Positions 40,465 to 48,535 of a stretch of DNA of 52,542 bases are shown here, piece by piece. A model generated the notes under the pieces. The model saw only the letters and a list, made by a program, of their open reading frames with translations. It made no database searches and was not told the DNA's origin. The position numbers and the translations under genes are program-made. Numbering within the stretch: the stretch's first letter is position 1; every line of letters starts with the position of its first letter. The stretch is from an uncultured Oscillibacter sp. (lineage in GTDB: Bacteria > Bacillota > Clostridia > Oscillospirales > Oscillospiraceae). The stretch is from assembly GCA_910583785.1 (NCBI GenBank), contig CAJTZK010000015.1:1-52542 (forward strand), in the 5' to 3' direction.

Positions 40465-41925
40465 ATGTCAGTGCTATCCGGCCTGGAGCCGAAGGTGGTA
40501 TTTGAGTACTTTGAAAAACTCTGCGCGGTGCCCCACGGCAGCGGCAACACCAAGCAGGTCAGCGACCTCTGCGTGTCCTTTGCCCAGGAGCTGGGCCTGA
40601 AATGGCGGCAGGACGAGGTGAACAACGTGGTCATCTGGAAGGACGCCAGCCCCGGCTGCGAGGATGCCCCCGCCGTCATTCTCCAGGGGCACATCGACAT
40701 GGTCTGCGTGAAGACGGAGGACTGCGCCAAAGACATGGCAAAGGAGGGCCTGGACCTTTGCACCGACGGGGAGTGGGTTTGGGCGGACCGGACCTCCCTG
40801 GGCGGGGACAATGGCATTGCCGTGGCGATGATTTTGGCGATCCTGGCGGACGGCAGCCTGCCTCATCCGCCTCTGGAGGCGGTGTTTACCGTGGACGAGG
40901 AGGTGGGCCTGGAGGGGGCCTTTGCCCTGGAATGCTCTGATTTGAAGGGCCGGAAGCTGGTAAACCTGGACTCGGAAGAGGAGGGGGTTTTCACCGTTTC
41001 CTGCGCCGGAGGCGTGCGGCTGGATGGTTTCCTGCCCGGCGTGAAAGCACCCCTGGAGGGAGAGGCGGGCTATGAAATTTCCCTGGAGGGCCTCCTGGGA
41101 GGCCACTCGGGCGGGGAAATCCACAAGGGCCGGGCCTCGGCCAACCAGGTTATGGGCCGGGTGCTGTACGGCGCCCTGGAGCGCGTCCCCGGCCTGCGGC
41201 TGGCGGATATCCGGGGCGGGCGGTTTGACAATGTGATCTGTTCCCGGAACCACGCCAAGGTTGCCCTCCCGGCGGACCGGGCGGGGGAGTTCGAGGCTTT
41301 CATCCAGGAGTCCGGCGCGGCATTGAAAAACGAGTATACTGGCTGTGACGACGGCATCACCCTGGCCTGCGAAAGGACCGCGCTGGATGGGGCGCTGTCC
41401 CCGGAGGCCACCGCTGGCATGCTCCGGACGCTGCTGTCCATTCCCCAGGGGGTCCAGGCCATGAATGTGGATTTCCCCGGCCTGGTGCAGACTTCCCTGA
41501 ACATGGGCGTCATGGAGCTGAAGGAGGATGGTCTTCACTTCGGCGTTTCCATCCGCTCCTGCATCGCCTCCCAGAAGGAGATGATGGTCCAGCGGCTGAA
41601 GGCCATCCTGGAGCTGGGCGGGGGTTCCTTCACCCTGCGGGGTGACTACCCCGGCTGGCAGTACGACCGGAATTCCGCCCTGCGGGAGGAGGTCCTGGAG
41701 GCGTACCAGTCCGTCTGCGGCAAGCAGGGGACCATCGAGGCCACCCACGGTGGCCTGGAGTGCGGGCTCTTCATGGAAAAGCTGCCAGGGCTGGACGCGG
41801 TGTCCTTCGGCCCGGAACTCCACGATGTCCACTCCGTCAAGGAGCGGCTGAGCGTGGGTTCCACCCGGCGGGTGTATGAGGTGACCCGGGAGCTCTTGAA
41901 ACGGGAGAGCGCCGCCCGGAAATGA
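40465..41925 (+). CDS. pepD: Aminoacyl-histidine dipeptidase (PepD, M20 family)
   Basis: A 486-residue cytosolic zinc dipeptidase of the PepD type, normal length. Metal-binding and catalytic segments: VILQGHIDMVC (His and Asp), LGGDNGIAVAM, FTVDEEVGLEGA (catalytic Glu-Glu), LVNLDSEEEG and the late His in GPELHDVHSVKE; the lid domain carries LLGGHSGGEI. AAAGGAGG precedes the ATG at 40465. Its place directly after the ABC importer suggests, weakly, that the importer handles peptides or amino-acid derivatives. Confidence 0.93.
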   Translation: MSVLSGLEPKVVFEYFEKLCAVPHGSGNTKQVSDLCVSFAQELGLKWRQDEVNNVVIWKDASPGCEDAPAVILQGHIDMVCVKTEDCAKDMAKEGLDLCTDGEWVWADRTSLGGDNGIAVAMILAILADGSLPHPPLEAVFTVDEEVGLEGAFALECSDLKGRKLVNLDSEEEGVFTVSCAGGVRLDGFLPGVKAPLEGEAGYEISLEGLLGGHSGGEIHKGRASANQVMGRVLYGALERVPGLRLADIRGGRFDNVICSRNHAKVALPADRAGEFEAFIQESGAALKNEYTGCDDGITLACERTALDGALSPEATAGMLRTLLSIPQGVQAMNVDFPGLVQTSLNMGVMELKEDGLHFGVSIRSCIASQKEMMVQRLKAILELGGGSFTLRGDYPGWQYDRNSALREEVLEAYQSVCGKQGTIEATHGGLECGLFMEKLPGLDAVSFGPELHDVHSVKERLSVGSTRRVYEVTRELLKRESAARK

Positions 41926-41940
41926 GTGAATACAGCCGGA

Positions 41941-41963
41941 GGGCCATTCCTTGGGAATGGCCC
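41941..41963 (+). terminator. Terminator of pepD, abutting the next promoter
   Basis: GGGCCATTCC and GGAATGGCCC form a 10-bp stem with loop TTG. The following bases TTGACTTT are also the -35 of the next promoter. Confidence 0.7.
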
Positions 41964-41991
41964 TTGACTTTCCTGGGATAAGGTGTATCAT
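41964..41991 (+). promoter_or_regulatory. Promoter of the VanX-like gene
   Basis: TTGACT (41964-41969), 16-base spacer, TATCAT (41986-41991). The predicted start near 41998 places the GTG at 42021 just downstream, supporting an original start there rather than at 42240. Confidence 0.65.
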
Positions 41992-42239
41992 TTCAGTAGG
42001 ATTTATTTGCGGGAAACGGGGTGTAAACCACGAGACGGAATCGATATGGACGGCGGTACACGGGCTGGAAGCCCCATGCCCGGCGGACCCGGGGGCAAAT
42101 CCAACGGCTGGTCAGGAGCTGGACGGCGGGAGCGGTCCTCCTGCTGGCGCTGGCGGCGGCGTTCCTGCTCTTCCAGGGCGGCGGGCGGCCCGGCTTTGAG
42201 AAAGGGGACCTGCTGGTCTGCGTCAATGGGGATGGACGC

Positions 42240-44000
42240 GTGGAGTTCTACTGGCCCGGGACCTCCCATGACTCGGCCTTGTACCGGGTAGATGTTACCT
42301 GCGGCACGGAGCGGATGACGCGCATTTCCTCCGAGCCCTCCTTCGGCGTCTCCGGTATCCAGGAGGGAGAGAGGTTGGAAATCCGGGTCTGGGCCGTGGC
42401 CGATGGGAAGAGCCTCTTTGGTAAGCCCAAGGAGGTCAAAAGCTGGAAGTGCTTCCACGCGGAACTGGCCCTGCCCGGTGGCCTGGAGGCCCCGGAGGTC
42501 ACCGGGGCCCTGGAGGACGGCGCCGCCTCTCTCCGCTGGACGGGAGAGGGGGACGTCTACGAGGTTTTCAGGGACTACGGGGCGTTCAGCGTCTTTGCAG
42601 GCGAGGCCAGGGAGCGGGAGATAGCCCTCCCCCTGGGGGAAGGGGATACGGGCCCGCAGCAGTTCACCGTCCGGTCGGGCTGGAAAAAGCGGGGGTTTGT
42701 CCTTTGCGGCCCCGCCGCTTCCCCGGCGGAATTCAGGGGAGAGGACCTTCCCAGCGGCGGGAAGCTGACCCTTACATACCGGGAGACCGCCCCCCGCCTG
42801 TGCGCCCTGGAGTGGGAGGGGGTTCAGTGCCACCACTTTGAGGTCCAGCGCTGGATGGGAGAGGGCTGGGAGACCAGCGCCCGCCTGGCGCCGGAGGAGC
42901 ATATGCGCTATGACGCCGGGCGTCTGGGCTCCGGGTCCTGGAACCGCTTCCGGATTGCCGCCGTAAACGGGGACGGCACGGAGCTCCAGGCGGGGGAGGC
43001 CTCCTTCTGGGCCTCGGTTTCCCCTCTTTACAGCACCGCCTGGCCGATCCAGACCCTGCCGCTCTATGAAAATCCCGGGAAGGGGGACCGACTGGCCTCC
43101 GTCCCCGGCGGGACGGCCCTCTGCGTTCTGGCGGAGGAGGGAGACTGGTTCCGGGTCCGCTATGGGGAGGAATACGGCTGGGTAGACAGCCGCTTTTGCA
43201 TGATCAACCTGCCTGAGTACATAGGGGACCATTGCTCCTACGACATTACCAACAGCTACGACTCCCTCTTCGCCGTCCATGGCTCCCCCATCCAAGCGGT
43301 TACCCATGGGACGCTCCCAGGCTACGAGAACGTGCGGCTGGAAGACGGAACCTTCCTGGTTCCGTACCTGTATCCCTCTGCGAAGAAGCTGCTCACCGCC
43401 GTCCGGGCGGCGGAAGCCGACGGCCTCCGCCTGAAGATTTACGAGGCATTCCGCCCCCAGCGGGCCACCCGGTACTCCTACGACGAGACGGAGAAGCAGC
43501 TGAACCGTCCCGCCCTGACGGAGTCCGGCGGACAGGTGGGGATGACCCTTTCCAAGCTCATGACGGACAACGGCCGCTTCCATCTGGGCAGTTTCCTGGC
43601 CCGGACCATCTCCTCGCATAACCGGGGCATCGCCTTGGACTTGACCTTGGAGAAGATTGACGGCGGCGGGGAGCTGGAGATGCAGAGCGGGATGCACGAC
43701 TTGAGCTGGTATTCCGAGACTTACCTGAACAACTTGAACGCCAAGCTGCTGGCGGGCTACATGACCGCCGTGGGAATGAACGGCCTGAACTCGGAGTGGT
43801 GGCATTTTCAGGATGACGATACCCGGAAGGCCATCGGCCTGAACAGCAGCCTGGAGCAAGGCGTCAGCCCCCAGGGCTGGACCCAGGATGACGGCGGCTG
43901 GCGGTACCGGAAAGCCGACGGGAGCTTTGCCCGGGATACCGCCCTCACCATAGACGGCAGGGCCTATACCTTTGATAAGGCGGGCTACGCGGCGGGCTGA
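42240..44000 (+). CDS. VanX-like D-alanyl-D-alanine dipeptidase with SH3-like domain
   Basis: The C-terminal third is an M15 dipeptidase with SSHNRGIALDLTL (SxHxxGxAxD) and NSEWWHFQDD (ExxWH), the Zn and catalytic residues of VanX/DdpX enzymes, plus KIYEAFRPQRA. Before it lies an SH3-like wall-binding segment (PLYENPGKGDR...VRYGEEYGWVDSRFC) and an N-terminal beta-rich region with fibronectin-III-like repeats. The first standard start in frame is GTG at 42240 (586 residues), but the frame is open from 42027 and encodes a basic stretch and a clear membrane helix (about 42125-42172: AGAVLLLALAAAFLLFQ). The natural start is probably GTG 42021, whose second codon is now TAA. No van genes are nearby; it likely recycles or trims wall peptides outside the cell. 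Confidence 0.8.
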   Translation: MEFYWPGTSHDSALYRVDVTCGTERMTRISSEPSFGVSGIQEGERLEIRVWAVADGKSLFGKPKEVKSWKCFHAELALPGGLEAPEVTGALEDGAASLRWTGEGDVYEVFRDYGAFSVFAGEAREREIALPLGEGDTGPQQFTVRSGWKKRGFVLCGPAASPAEFRGEDLPSGGKLTLTYRETAPRLCALEWEGVQCHHFEVQRWMGEGWETSARLAPEEHMRYDAGRLGSGSWNRFRIAAVNGDGTELQAGEASFWASVSPLYSTAWPIQTLPLYENPGKGDRLASVPGGTALCVLAEEGDWFRVRYGEEYGWVDSRFCMINLPEYIGDHCSYDITNSYDSLFAVHGSPIQAVTHGTLPGYENVRLEDGTFLVPYLYPSAKKLLTAVRAAEADGLRLKIYEAFRPQRATRYSYDETEKQLNRPALTESGGQVGMTLSKLMTDNGRFHLGSFLARTISSHNRGIALDLTLEKIDGGGELEMQSGMHDLSWYSETYLNNLNAKLLAGYMTAVGMNGLNSEWWHFQDDDTRKAIGLNSSLEQGVSPQGWTQDDGGWRYRKADGSFARDTALTIDGRAYTFDKAGYAAG

Positions 44001-44020
44001 GGGGAAGCGTTTTGGAAAAT

Positions 44021-44052
44021 AGACCGGACCTTTACGGCCCGGTCTGTTTATT
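44021..44052 (+). terminator. Terminator after VanX-like gene
   Basis: AGACCGG and CCGGTCT (44021-44027, 44039-44045) with an 11-base loop, then GTTTATTTTTT. Confidence 0.75.
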
Positions 44053-44136
44053 TTTTGTAAAAGTGCCCATATGTCCTTTTCCGGCAGGCCCCGGGTAGGG
44101 TATCATGGAGCCATCAACGAAAAAGGAGTGGGCCCC

Positions 44137-44988
44137 ATGAAAAAAGCCGAACGCGCGTATGCCTCCCTGAGGGAGCGGGTCAGGACGGAATGGATCCTGT
44201 ATCTGCTGGCCTTCGTCTTCATTCTCATCGCGGACTCCATTGGACAGATCAAGATTCCCGTTTGGAAGGGCACCTTCATCATTTTCCCCATTTTCTACGC
44301 CCTGTTCCTGGGCATCCTCACGGGCCCCAGCGTGCTGAAAATCCTGGATGACAAGAAGGTGAAGGCGGCCTCCGGCCTGGTAGGCGTGGCCATCCTTCCC
44401 TTTGTAGCCAAGCTGGGCATCAACGCCGGGGCCAACATCTCCATCGTCATCTCCGCCGGACCCGCCTTGCTGCTCCAGGAGTTCGGCAACCTGTGCACCA
44501 TCTTCCTGGCCATGCCCATCGCCCTGATGCTGGGGTTGAAGCGGGAGGCCATCGGCGCCACCCACTCCATCAACCGGGAGACAAACCTGGCCTTAATGCA
44601 GGACATGTTCGGCGCGGATTCCCCGGAGGCCCAGGGCAGCCTCTCCGTGTACATTGTCGGTGGCATGGTGGGCACCATCTACTTTGGCTTTATGGCCTCC
44701 ATGGCTGCGGCCACAGGCGCGTTCCACCCCTACGCCCTGGGCATGGCCTCCGGCGTAGGCGCGGGCATCTTGATGAGCTCCGCTGTGGCGGCCCTGTCCG
44801 AGGTCATGCCCGCCTACGCGGACCAGATCGCCGCCATGGCGTCTGCCAGCGAGACTATCTCCGGGATTGACGGTATCTACATGGCGATTTTCATTGGCGT
44901 GCCCCTGTGCAACTTCCTGTACCGCAAGCTGGAGCCCACCTTGGGCCGCCTGACCAAGTCCGGCCGGGAACTGGCCGGAAAGAACTGA
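44137..44988 (+). CDS. DUF3100-type membrane protein
   Basis: A 283-residue integral membrane protein with about eight hydrophobic segments, including ILYLLAFVFILIADSIG and the Gly-rich YALGMASGVGAGILMSS. I recognise it as DUF3100-like: KREAIGATHSINRETNLALM and the paired small membrane gene are typical. Function is not established; a transport role is likely. ATG at 44137 follows AAAGGAGTG; an upstream in-frame ATG lies near the preceding terminator. It is 12 bases before the next membrane gene, with which it probably forms one transporter. Confidence 0.8.
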   Translation: MKKAERAYASLRERVRTEWILYLLAFVFILIADSIGQIKIPVWKGTFIIFPIFYALFLGILTGPSVLKILDDKKVKAASGLVGVAILPFVAKLGINAGANISIVISAGPALLLQEFGNLCTIFLAMPIALMLGLKREAIGATHSINRETNLALMQDMFGADSPEAQGSLSVYIVGGMVGTIYFGFMASMAAATGAFHPYALGMASGVGAGILMSSAVAALSEVMPAYADQIAAMASASETISGIDGIYMAIFIGVPLCNFLYRKLEPTLGRLTKSGRELAGKN

Positions 44989-45000
44989 GGAGGACGCGCT

Positions 45001-45447
45001 ATGACCATTAAGGATTGGATTTTCGTCCTGGCCATTTCCGGCCTGGGCATGATGACCGCCAACTTCATCGGCTTCGACGTGGCCTTTACCGAGTCCCTGC
45101 CCGGCGTTCTGGTGCTGCTGCTGATTGCCCTGTGCGCCGCGGGCCTGGCCCACGTGATTCCCCTCAAGCTGCCCACGGTGGCCTACTGCTCCATCCTGGG
45201 GCTGCTGTGCGCCTGCCCGCTGTCTCCCGTGTCCCAGTTTGTCATCGAGTCCGCCGGGAAGATCAACTTCACCGCGCCCCTGACCATGGTGGGCGCCTTC
45301 GCCGGAATGTCCATCAGCAACCAGCTGAAGATGTTCTTCAAGCAGGGCTGGAAGCTCATCATCATCACCATCCTGGTGATGACGGGTACCTTTTTCGGCT
45401 CCCTGGCAGTGGCCCAGGTGGTGCTCCAGCTGACCCATGCCATTTGA
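45001..45447 (+). CDS. Small integral membrane protein paired with DUF3100 gene
   Basis: A 148-residue protein with four to five hydrophobic segments (WIFVLAISGLGMMTANF, LPGVLVLLLIALCAAGL, TVAYCSILGLLCACPL, LIIITILVMTGTFFGSL). AGGAGG precedes the ATG at 45001. It overlaps the next gene by 11 bases. No catalytic motif. It probably forms a two-component transporter with the upstream DUF3100 protein. Confidence 0.75.
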   Translation: MTIKDWIFVLAISGLGMMTANFIGFDVAFTESLPGVLVLLLIALCAAGLAHVIPLKLPTVAYCSILGLLCACPLSPVSQFVIESAGKINFTAPLTMVGAFAGMSISNQLKMFFKQGWKLIIITILVMTGTFFGSLAVAQVVLQLTHAI

Positions 45448-46192
45448 GTTGATGCTGGCGGCCCTGGGGAGCTGTGCCGTGGGACTCTTCATCGGCTGGT
45501 GCGGCGTGGCGGGCTTCCTGCTGCCCATTCTCTTCACCAGCGCCTGCGGCCTCCCGGTGACGGAGAGCTTGCTGCTGAGCTTTTTGTGCTTTGCCGTCTC
45601 CGGGGCCATTGGTTCCGGGAACTACTACCGCCGGGGGGAGCTGCCCCTGCGGCCCGCCCTGGTCCTCTCCGCCGGGAGTTTGGCGGGAGGCCTGCTGGGG
45701 GCAGCCCTGGGGGGCCTGCTGGCGGCGGAGACCGTGAAGGTGGTCCTCTATGTGGTGGTGTTTCTCTCGGGCCTGGCCATTGCCCTCCGGGAGCTCCGGC
45801 CCCCAAAGGGGCCCCAGGGCGGGGATTCCTTCCCCAGGCCCCTGCCGCTGCTGGCCCTGGGTTTTGCCACGGCCCTGCTCTGCGCCCTGTCTGGGGCGGG
45901 GGGCCCGGTGCTGGTGATGCCCCTGCTGGTAGCCATGGGCGTCCCCGCCAAGATGGCGGTGGGCGTGGCCTTGCTGGACTCCGTGTTCATCGCCCTGCCC
46001 GCCATTGCCGTGTACGGAAGCCGCTGCGAAGCCCTGGCCGCCCTGCTGCCCATGCTGCTGGCGGCGGCGCTGGGCCACGCCGCCGGGGTTTCCGTGGGCA
46101 GCGTCACCGCCGCCCATGTGCCCCAGTCCCTGCTGAAGCGGGGGGTGGCCGTGTTTTCCATCTGCTTTTCCCTGTTTATGCTGCTGAAATAG
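45437..46192 (+). CDS. TSUP family transporter (TauE/SafE-like permease)
   Basis: A 251-residue membrane protein of the sulfite-exporter TauE/SafE (TSUP) family: two repeats of four helices, with the family pattern IGWCGVAGFLLPILF near the start and ALLCALSGAGGPVLVMPLL at the start of the second repeat (Gly-rich, Gly-Pro). TSUP proteins move sulfur-containing organic anions or other carboxylates. Its ATG lies inside the preceding gene, implying coupling. The amidohydrolase that follows begins 17 bases later. Confidence 0.87.
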   Translation: MPFELMLAALGSCAVGLFIGWCGVAGFLLPILFTSACGLPVTESLLLSFLCFAVSGAIGSGNYYRRGELPLRPALVLSAGSLAGGLLGAALGGLLAAETVKVVLYVVVFLSGLAIALRELRPPKGPQGGDSFPRPLPLLALGFATALLCALSGAGGPVLVMPLLVAMGVPAKMAVGVALLDSVFIALPAIAVYGSRCEALAALLPMLLAAALGHAAGVSVGSVTAAHVPQSLLKRGVAVFSICFSLFMLLK

Positions 46193-46208
46193 AACGGGAG
46201 GTTTTTCC

Positions 46209-47537
46209 ATGCCTGACCAGCTCCGCTGTGATCTTCTGCTTACCAACGCCCGGTATCTCGCCCCGGATATGGCCATTGTCTCCGGGAAGGCCGTCGCCGT
46301 CAAGGACGGCCGGATTTTGGATATCCTGGACCAGGACGCCTGTTCCTACCAGGCGGACACGGTCCTCTCCGGTTCCGGGCTCCTCTGGATGCCCGGCCTG
46401 GTGGACGGGCACCTCCACACCAGCCAGCAGCTCCTCCGGGGGCGCCTGCTGGACGAGAAGCCTGTTATTTGGAAACGGGTCAACGTTCCCTTTGAAAGCC
46501 GCCTGGACGAGGAGAGCTCCCGCCTTAGCGCGGAGCTGGCGGCCATGGAGATGATCTCCTGCGGCACCACTGGCTTCGTGGACGCGGGGGGGAAGTACCC
46601 GGAGATTTACGCCGGAGTCTACCAGGCGGCAGGGCTCCGGGGCCGCCTCAGCGTCATGACCAATGACAACCCCTTCTGTCCCGGGAGCCTCCGGGCCCCC
46701 TCCGTCCCGGCGGCAGTGGACCGGCTGCGGGCCATGAAAGGCGCGCTTACCGGGCCTTTGAAGCCCATTTACTCCGTCACCACCCCCACCGCCGTCAGTG
46801 AGGAGCTGCTCCGGGCGGTGTTCCAGGCGGCGGTGGAGGACGGCGTGCCAGTGGAGACCCACATGAATGAGTACGCCAGCGAGGTAACGGATTTCATCGA
46901 GCGTTACGGAAAGCGCCCCTTTGTCTGGCTGGAGGACGAGGGCCTCCTGGCGGCCCCCATGACCGCCCCGCACTGTATCTTCCTCAGCCAGGAGGAAACC
47001 GCCGTCATGGCCCGGCGGCAGGTGCGGGTAGTCCATTGCCCCTTTTCCAACTGCGGCAAGGGCGCGCCTCCCGCGCCCCAGCTGCTGGCTGCCGGGATTC
47101 CCGTGAGCCTGGGCACCGACGGCTCCGCCCACGGCGGGTTGGACCTCTTCCGGGAGATGCGGCTTTTCCGGGGGGTGATGAACGTGACCCGGGGCGTTGG
47201 GACGGCGGACTCTTGCATCATGCCCGCCGAGACCCTCTTGAAAATGGCCACCCATGGCGGCGGGCTGGCGCTGATGGAACCGGGGCTGGGCGTCATGGAA
47301 CCGGGCGCTCCTGCGGACCTCATTGCCCTGGATACGGATGCGCCCCACCTCTGGCCCACCCAGAACCTGGTCCACACCCTGGTGGAGAGTGCCAGTGGCG
47401 CCGACGTTCGGCACACGATTGTGAACGGGAAGCTGCTGATGCGGGACCGGGAGCTGCTGACCATCGACCGGGATCGGGTCCGCTGGGAGGCGGGGCGGCT
47501 GTTTGCGAAACAGCCCTGGCTCCGGGAGTGGAAGTAA
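46209..47537 (+). CDS. Amidohydrolase family protein (SsnA/TrzN/MtaD-like)
   Basis: A 442-residue amidohydrolase with the metal-dependent deaminase/chlorohydrolase pattern: MPGLVDGHLHTSQQLLRG (HxH), VETHMNEY, APHCIFLSQEE, VVHCPFSN and LGTDGSAHGGLD (Asp ligand). Closest in pattern to S-adenosylhomocysteine/5'-methylthioadenosine deaminases, guanine deaminase and N-ethylammeline chlorohydrolase; the substrate cannot be decided by eye. Cytoplasmic. GGGAGG precedes the ATG at 46209. Neighbouring transporters may import its substrate or export its product. Confidence 0.88.
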   Translation: MPDQLRCDLLLTNARYLAPDMAIVSGKAVAVKDGRILDILDQDACSYQADTVLSGSGLLWMPGLVDGHLHTSQQLLRGRLLDEKPVIWKRVNVPFESRLDEESSRLSAELAAMEMISCGTTGFVDAGGKYPEIYAGVYQAAGLRGRLSVMTNDNPFCPGSLRAPSVPAAVDRLRAMKGALTGPLKPIYSVTTPTAVSEELLRAVFQAAVEDGVPVETHMNEYASEVTDFIERYGKRPFVWLEDEGLLAAPMTAPHCIFLSQEETAVMARRQVRVVHCPFSNCGKGAPPAPQLLAAGIPVSLGTDGSAHGGLDLFREMRLFRGVMNVTRGVGTADSCIMPAETLLKMATHGGGLALMEPGLGVMEPGAPADLIALDTDAPHLWPTQNLVHTLVESASGADVRHTIVNGKLLMRDRELLTIDRDRVRWEAGRLFAKQPWLREWK

Positions 47538-47552
47538 AGAAAAGAGCTTGTG

Positions 47553-47596
47553 CGCCCCATGAAACCATGGTATCATGATTTCATGGGGCGTTTTTT
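47553..47596 (+). terminator. Terminator after amidohydrolase gene
   Basis: CGCCCCATGAAA (47553-47564) and TTTCATGGGGCG (47579-47590) form a 12-bp stem with a 14-base loop, then six T. The loop holds TATCAT with a TTGTGC 17 bases upstream, so a weak promoter for the next gene could overlap. Confidence 0.85.
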
Positions 47597-47627
47597 CAAG
47601 GCTGGAAAGGGAACAGGAGGGATACCG

Positions 47628-48368
47628 ATGCGCTACGCCGAGCTGCTGGAGCTGGCCCCGGAACTGCGGGAGTTTACCAGCCGGATTCCGGAGGATTTGG
47701 ATGGGCGGTTCCAGCTCAGGACCTATCCCGCCCATACGTTTATCCACCAGAAGGACAGCCCCCTGGAGCGGATCGGCATTCTGCTGCGGGGAACCTTCCG
47801 GGTGGTAAATGAGTTTGAAAACGGGAACGTGTTCATGATTGAGACCAACGAGGCGGTGTCCTTCATCGGGGAGGTAACCCTGCTGGCGGGGGCGGCCACC
47901 ACGTCTGTGACCATCGAGTCGGTGACGGACTGCCTGGTGGCCTCGGTGACGGTGGCGCTTTTTGACGCGTGGCTCCAGCGGGACATCCAGCTGCTCCGGG
48001 CCGTCAGCCGCCACGTGGCCGCCAAGCTATACTGCTCCAGCTACAGCAGGGGGGAGCGGCTCTTCTACTCCGCCAAGTACGTGCTGTTGAAATACCTGGT
48101 CCGCCAGGCCGAGGAGCAGGGGGTGCGGAGTGCGGGCCAGGTGGTGCTGAGTAAGACCCGGCGGCAGATCAGCGAGGAAGTGGGCCTGACGGAAAAGACC
48201 ATCAACCGCACGCTGACCCAGTTTGTCAAAGACGGCGTCCTCTCCATCCAACGGGGCAAGGCCTCCTTCAGCGCCGGGCAGTACCACCGGGCCCAGCGGG
48301 AGCTGCGGGTCTACATGTCCCAGAGCCGGAACGGCACGGCGGCAGGCAGCCAGAACCCGGATATGTAA
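47628..48368 (+). CDS. Crp/Fnr family transcriptional regulator
   Basis: A 246-residue regulator: an N-terminal cyclic-nucleotide-binding-like beta-roll (about 30-140, with FIHQKDSPLERIGILLRGTF and the poorly conserved cNMP pocket), a long dimerisation helix and a C-terminal winged HTH (KTRRQISEEVGLTEKTINRTL). No Fe-S cysteine cluster, so it is not a classical oxygen-sensing FNR. I choose the ATG at 47628 because AGGAGGG precedes it; an earlier in-frame ATG at 47550 lies in the terminator. Likely controls the adjoining DUF3100/TSUP/amidohydrolase genes or the SulP gene. Confidence 0.88.
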   Translation: MRYAELLELAPELREFTSRIPEDLDGRFQLRTYPAHTFIHQKDSPLERIGILLRGTFRVVNEFENGNVFMIETNEAVSFIGEVTLLAGAATTSVTIESVTDCLVASVTVALFDAWLQRDIQLLRAVSRHVAAKLYCSSYSRGERLFYSAKYVLLKYLVRQAEEQGVRSAGQVVLSKTRRQISEEVGLTEKTINRTLTQFVKDGVLSIQRGKASFSAGQYHRAQRELRVYMSQSRNGTAAGSQNPDM

Positions 48369-48440
48369 TTCCGCCCAGCCTGGCCTTCCCGGGGAAGGCG
48401 AGGGGATGGGAGGGAACCTTGTAAAAAGAGAAATATGGCC

Positions 48441-48469
48441 TTGTAGCTCCGCCCGGAACGTGCTATGAT
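48441..48469 (+). promoter_or_regulatory. Promoter of the SulP transporter gene
   Basis: TTGTAG (48441-48446), 17-base spacer, TATGAT (48464-48469), about 65 bases before the ATG. Confidence 0.65.
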
Positions 48470-48535
48470 GGAGGGCAAGCGCCGCCGGAGCGGGCCGGAT
48501 CTGGCATCCGCCCCGGCAAAGAAGGAGACACGCAT

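Noticed and set aside
42240..44000. Vancomycin-resistance determinant
   Set aside because: The M15 motifs are VanX-like, but there are no vanH, vanA-type ligase or vanRS genes; the SH3-like domain and membrane anchor suggest a wall-remodelling enzyme.
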